The position numbers and the translations under genes are program-made. Below are positions 7,445 to 10,248 of a stretch of DNA of 10,248 bases, one piece after another. Below the pieces are notes generated by a model. It ran no database searches, was not told where the DNA came from, and saw only the letters and a list, made by a program, of their open reading frames with translations. Source of the stretch: Candidatus Poseidoniaceae archaeon. GTDB taxonomy: Archaea; Thermoplasmatota; Poseidoniia; Poseidoniales; Poseidoniaceae. The DNA is taken from contig JAKUNX010000058.1 in assembly GCA_022451835.1 (NCBI GenBank), positions 1 to 10,248 on the forward strand. The letters run 5' to 3'. Positions within the stretch are counted from its first letter, which is position 1, and every line of letters begins with the position of its first letter.

Positions 7445-8221
7445 TTATTGAATTGATGTTGCACCACCATTGGATCTGTTTGAATTAATTACAGATATGT
7501 CATAACTTAGCCAACATTCGCCATTACACAAATCGAAATCGCTCTCAAGGATTGTGATATTATAACCCTTAATGATGGTATTATTAGTTCCGTCCCAGTG
7601 TAATTCACAAGAGAACCCAGTGCTGCTCTGTCCTGGGTTTGCACATTCATAATCAGTACCATTATCAATCGAAATTGTAATTACAACGTCATCCCAACTT
7701 ACTTCCCCATCTCCCAAAACCAACAATACGGCAAGTTCATCGGTAGAATTCGTTGAAAGGTTTCCATCAGCATCTAACAATATCATGTTTGGTGCAGTCA
7801 TATTGTGATTTGGAGGTAAGGTAAGTGTGATTGAACCATTATGAGGTTCAAATGTAATCCAAGATTCACCACTTACATCTTGTTGTTCGCCATTTTCAAA
7901 TTCTTCGACGATCTTTAACAATAAATTATCGTCATCCATCTTCCATTGCATTTTTACGTGACTATTCTCATCATTCATTTTGATAAAAATGGTGTCACCG
8001 TCCTCTTCCCAAGTTGCCCAACACATCTCTTCCGAGCCATAAGTTACACAATAGTCGCCATTAGATTTGAAATTCACATAATATTGGTCGTCTGCTATGC
8101 GCCATGAACCAACAAACCCTGATTCTGACTCTGACTCACTAAAATGCCAATATGTTGCGCCTGCACCAACTAAAATCGCAATAATTAAACCGAAACCAAC
8201 AAATTTTTTTGAAAGACCCAT
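7445..8221 (-). CDS. Membrane-anchored secreted protein with lipocalin-like and pilin-like segments, unknown function
   Basis: This is a 258-residue protein whose function I do not recognise. From ATG 8221 it has a basic start, a hydrophobic helix at about 7-24 (uncleaved anchor or signal), and then an acidic exported region. The first exported part (about 34-105) alternates short strands: GSWRI, YYVNFKSNGDYC, CWATWEEDGDTIFIKM, VKMQWKMDDDNLLLKI. This is the layout of small lipocalin-like or DUF5640-type beta-barrels, with Cys at both ends of the second strand. The second part (about 128-258) has LVLGDGEVSWDDVVITI and a late Cys-rich strand (DLCNGECWLSYDISV), faintly like the beta domain of archaeal pilins/archaellins. 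Several N-x-S/T sites suggest N-glycosylation. A TTG at 8227 would add two residues; ATG is preferred, with GGTTGA just upstream. It follows the AK6 gene by 54 bp. Confidence 0.75.
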   Translation of the reverse strand: MGLSKKFVGFGLIIAILVGAGATYWHFSESESESGFVGSWRIADDQYYVNFKSNGDYCVTYGSEEMCWATWEEDGDTIFIKMNDENSHVKMQWKMDDDNLLLKIVEEFENGEQQDVSGESWITFEPHNGSITLTLPPNHNMTAPNMILLDADGNLSTNSTDELAVLLVLGDGEVSWDDVVITISIDNGTDYECANPGQSSTGFSCELHWDGTNNTIIKGYNITILESDFDLCNGECWLSYDISVINSNRSNGGATSIQ

Positions 8222-8275
8222 ACTCAACCGGTAATGACTTGTGAGTATACTAGATTAACATTATGAAGACAATAT

Positions 8276-8794
8276 TTACTGATTCAGCCAATCAATTTTT
8301 TCTTGTTGTAATGATTTGAAACCACTATTTATCCAGTCATTTATTTTAGAAATTGAATCACTTGGCGAATCATTTGTGACATCCAATTCCAAGATTGGTT
8401 GGTTTATTTCAAATTCTAATATTTCTGCCCACGTTCCAGATATTAATTCCCATTCGACATTAGCGTTAATCTTAGCTTCATTATATCCTCGAGCAGCGAG
8501 TCTATCGCGTAATTTATCTGGCTGGTAACGTAAAATTACAATCGCATCAACATCAAGAAAATGCGACAAATGTCCATCGATTATAATGTCATTATCTCCG
8601 TCTGGGCAATATTCTTCTGACAACTTGTGAACATCAATTTCTTGACTATCCATCGTTTCATCAAATTCACCTTGGCACTCAAATTGTTTGGCTAATTCAC
8701 TTACCGTTAATACCTCCCACCCTTGAGTAGCTAGAAGTTGCGATACCGTAGTTTTACCCACTGCTGGGCTGCCAGTAATTGAGATGGATACCAT
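8276..8794 (-). CDS. AK6/Fap7-type adenylate kinase
   Basis: This is a 172-residue P-loop nucleotide kinase. The family phosphorylates AMP/dAMP and, as Fap7, also acts in late 18S/16S rRNA maturation with ribosomal protein uS11. The Walker A loop GSPAVGKTT is at residues 8-16, right after a short first strand (VSISIT). Other family landmarks are the substrate segment GEFDETMDSQEIDVHKL (about 42-58, compare EYDEERDT..ID..KL), DIIIDGHLSH (69-78), and the LID-side segment VILRYQPDKLRDRLAARGY followed by KINANVEWE (compare R.KI.ENVEAE). Length is typical. I chose ATG 8794 because family members begin a few residues before the first strand; the frame extends to TTG 8809 with no ribosome-binding site. 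It is the first gene of the minus-strand block, 75 bp from the divergent gene to its right. Assignment is firm. Confidence 0.9.
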   Translation of the reverse strand: MVSISITGSPAVGKTTVSQLLATQGWEVLTVSELAKQFECQGEFDETMDSQEIDVHKLSEEYCPDGDNDIIIDGHLSHFLDVDAIVILRYQPDKLRDRLAARGYNEAKINANVEWELISGTWAEILEFEINQPILELDVTNDSPSDSISKINDWINSGFKSLQQEKIDWLNQ

Positions 8795-8869
8795 TTTGCT
8801 CGTAGTCAAGCCAGTTGTTATTGCTACAACAACTTTGGCTAAACAAAACTGAATTTACAAAGCCATGAA

Positions 8870-9619
8870 ATGATAGTAGGTGCTCGGTGTGTTGTAAGCA
8901 TGTTTGGAATGAATGACCCCACTCAAACGCTGATGCAACTTGAAAGTTACATTAGAGATGGTAGATTAGAGATGTCAGAAGTAATGGCAACACAGTTTAC
9001 TGATATGTTTCTGCAAAATAAAAAACGTTCCGAGCAAGACCAAATTATGCTAATCAAGGGCTTACAAATCTTGTGTGATGTTTTGGTAATGCGTAACAAA
9101 GTGTCCCTTTCAACTACATCGGCAAAGACGCTGTTGCGAGAAAGAAAAAAAATGATTCAATCAAATGATATGATTGGTCATTACTTTCAAGATTTACATA
9201 GATGCGCTAAATGCTTTGCTCTTGCAGGTAAAAAGCGTAAAGCAAAATCCTTCTTTGTCAAGGCGTTTAAGCGATCTGGCGGTTGCCTAGCTTCAACCCT
9301 TGATGGCGTATTAATGATTGAAAACGACAACAAGATGAGTGATCTATTTCTTAGAGCATTAAATAATTCTGGACCAGTGATTAAAACTGGTCAAGAGTTT
9401 CTTCTTCAGCCAGATAATTTACCATCAGTAGAGGTAACAAAAATCCTACATGCTTTAGAATTGAACGGTTTACAAAACAACGAATTAGCTCAGCAACAAA
9501 AATCCCGTATTAATTCCCAAATAAATGCGATACAAAGCGGGGAAATGGCAGCTAATGCTAAGTTGCAAAGCGCATTGGATTCTCTAAAACCTAAACATGA
9601 CTACTACGAGTATAGTTAG
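8870..9619 (+). CDS. Helical-repeat (TPR-like) cytosolic protein, unknown function
   Basis: This 249-residue protein is not recognised. It is almost entirely predicted helical with no signal peptide or membrane helix. Paired amphipathic helices are visible at about 17-50, 55-75, 81-97, 101-120 and 122-137, the last two (FQDLHRCAKCFALAGKKRKAKSFFVKAF) having the small/aromatic spacing of a tetratricopeptide unit. There is a CxxC at C112/C115 within a helix, flanked by a basic patch (KKRKAK); this could be chance, as no second pair forms a zinc site. The C-terminus (205-240) is Gln/Asn/Ala-rich and looks coiled-coil-like. Start is uncertain: ATG 8870 gives an odd Cys/Val-rich lead, and ATG 8900 or 8909 (M-N-D-P-T-Q-T) may be the real beginning. 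The gene is divergent from AK6, and its TAG stop directly abuts the CCA end of the convergent tRNA. Confidence 0.7.
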   Translation: MIVGARCVVSMFGMNDPTQTLMQLESYIRDGRLEMSEVMATQFTDMFLQNKKRSEQDQIMLIKGLQILCDVLVMRNKVSLSTTSAKTLLRERKKMIQSNDMIGHYFQDLHRCAKCFALAGKKRKAKSFFVKAFKRSGGCLASTLDGVLMIENDNKMSDLFLRALNNSGPVIKTGQEFLLQPDNLPSVEVTKILHALELNGLQNNELAQQQKSRINSQINAIQSGEMAANAKLQSALDSLKPKHDYYEYS

Positions 9620-9697
9620 TGGTAACGAGGGATGGATTTGAACCATCGATCTCCGGGTTATGAGCCCGACGGGATATCCAGACTACCCCACCTCGTT
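9620..9697 (-). tRNA. Initiator tRNA-Met (anticodon CAT), CCA encoded
   Basis: On the minus strand a full cloverleaf can be folded by eye: acceptor AACGAGG (9697-9691) with CCTCGTT (9630-9624), discriminator A (9623) and encoded CCA (9622-9620). The D-arm begins GGGTAG with GG in the loop, the anticodon loop is CTCATAA, and the T-arm is GATGG-TTCAAAT-CCATC. Initiator identity is supported by the A1:U72 pair, typical of archaeal and eukaryotic initiators, and by three consecutive G:C pairs closing the anticodon stem (GGG/CCC next to CTCATAA). The first argues against elongator Met and the CAU-reading Ile tRNA, and also against a bacterial origin. There is no intron. Its 3' end touches the stop codon of the convergent 249-residue gene, so its transcript must end inside that gene's antisense; a T-rich stretch lies at about 9582-9596. 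Confidence 0.93.
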
Positions 9698-9719
9698 AGA
9701 CAAACCGCCGGCTTTACCC

Positions 9720-9728
9720 ATTTTCAAA
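9720..9728 (-). promoter_or_regulatory. Possible TATA box of the initiator tRNA gene
   Basis: The minus strand reads TTTGAAAAT, centred about 27 bases upstream of the tRNA 5' end, which is the usual archaeal TATA distance if transcription starts at or just before the mature end. It is followed by a GC-rich GCCGGCGG stretch. The match to the TTTAWATA-type consensus is only moderate, so this is an inference from position and AT content. Confidence 0.35.
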
Positions 9729-9824
9729 CCACCGATGGCGATTTTCTATGATTAATGTAGAATTTGCGTAAAAAACCACTTTTATTGGCATTGCCTTATC
9801 TACTCATGCCGCTCATCGAATTGT

Positions 9825-10248
9825 ATGCGAGGCTTCACGAAGCGGGCTGTTCTGTTGTCATTATTGCTATGCTCAGCAATGTTAGCAGGATGTTTCGGCG
9901 ATGAGGACTCATCAGATGAGTCGGCAATTGACCTAGTTGTTTACTACGATACCACATCTGGAATGATTCAAGAAAATATTCAAAATGGCCAGCAGGTAGC
10001 CTTTTCAGGGGTTGATCTAGCATTTGATTATGCATATACAAAATCCTCGGCTGGAGATATTGCTTCATTTTACTTTGAAGCTGGTGATGGAAGTAGTCGA
10101 ATTACTGTTGATGCAAACGAAACCGGTGAAATAACCTACACGTATGCAACTCATGGCTTGTTTACCGCAAACTTAGGGGCAATTGATGATGCTGGCAACG
10201 AAGAGAATACAACTATCACCATTAGAATCGATAAGCAAATCCTGTGGG
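9825..10248 (+). CDS. Lipoprotein with PKD-like domain, N-terminal part (3' end outside window)
   Basis: An open frame runs from ATG 9825 off the right edge, 141 codons visible. It begins with a classic lipoprotein signal: basic M-R-G-F-T-K-R, a hydrophobic stretch, and the lipobox L20-A-G-C23, after which the chain is acidic (GDEDSSDES). Lipidation of C23 would tether it to the outer face of the membrane. From about residue 40 a PKD-like beta-sandwich is visible: FYFEAGDGSS, then ITYTYATHGLFTANLGAIDDAGN, which match the family's W-x-F-G-D-G and the Y-x-x-x-G-x-Y-x-V strand followed by D-x-x-G-N. There is no Shine-Dalgarno and no in-frame alternative start in the 50 bases upstream. It probably belongs to a larger surface or substrate-binding protein; function cannot be told from this part. 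Confidence 0.8.
   Translation, partial: MRGFTKRAVLLSLLLCSAMLAGCFGDEDSSDESAIDLVVYYDTTSGMIQENIQNGQQVAFSGVDLAFDYAYTKSSAGDIASFYFEAGDGSSRITVDANETGEITYTYATHGLFTANLGAIDDAGNEENTTITIRIDKQILW

Noticed and set aside
9620..9697. Elongator tRNA-Met or the CAU-reading tRNA-Ile
   Set aside because: The A1:U72 pair and the three G:C pairs beside the anticodon loop are initiator features.
9835..10068. Minus-strand frame of 77 codons
   Set aside because: It lies wholly antisense to the lipoprotein frame, which has a signal peptide, lipobox and PKD-like strands; the minus-strand translation has no recognisable features.
1..10248. CRISPR arrays, transposases, integrases, toxin-antitoxin pairs or defence genes
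   Set aside because: No regularly spaced repeats, terminal inverted repeats or catalytic motifs of such proteins were seen on either strand; composition is even throughout.

Overview
The window looks like a piece of an archaeal chromosome, most likely a marine planktonic euryarchaeon of the Marine Group II/III (Poseidoniales-like) type. Domain-level evidence is good: an initiator tRNA-Met whose acceptor begins with an A1:U72 pair (bacterial initiators have a 1-72 mismatch), an AK6/Fap7-type adenylate kinase (an archaeal/eukaryotic family), an archaeal-style phosphoglycerate kinase tail, and a CDP-alcohol phosphotransferase of the archaetidylinositol-phosphate synthase kind. The lineage call is softer. 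It rests on the AT-rich composition (about 40% GC by eye), short intergenic gaps, few Shine-Dalgarno sites, and acidic secreted proteins with one or two anchoring helices. I see no mobile elements, CRISPR arrays, rRNA or integrase signatures; this reads as core genome.

Layout, left to right. The 3' end of pgk (+) is followed after 39 bp by an MTA/SAH-deaminase-like amidohydrolase (+). This gene ends exactly where a minus-strand block begins. Read in the direction of transcription (right to left), the block is: AK6-type kinase, a membrane-anchored two-domain secreted protein, a CDP-alcohol phosphotransferase, a 1083-residue surface protein, a CAX-type cation/H+ antiporter and a small two-helix membrane protein. 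The last two are tightly coupled: the ribosome-binding site of the small gene overlaps the antiporter's stop codon. To the right of the kinase gene, a divergent region separates it from a plus-strand helical-repeat protein of unknown function. That gene's stop codon abuts the CCA end of the minus-strand initiator tRNA. At the right edge a plus-strand lipoprotein with a PKD-like domain starts and runs off the window.

Functional themes. Four genes encode secreted or surface-exposed proteins with a membrane anchor (1083 aa, about 258 aa, 177 aa and the partial lipoprotein), and two more encode membrane transport or lipid head-group enzymes, so the block is largely about the cell envelope. The rest are housekeeping genes: glycolysis/gluconeogenesis, nucleoside salvage, nucleotide kinase/ribosome maturation and translation initiation. 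The most distinctive item is the 1083-residue protein. It has five fibronectin-III-like repeats and two Ig-like domains outside the cell, one membrane helix, and a long cytoplasmic tail that alternates Glu/Asp runs with Lys/Arg/Pro-rich sequence. I found no convincing undescribed defence or mobile system.
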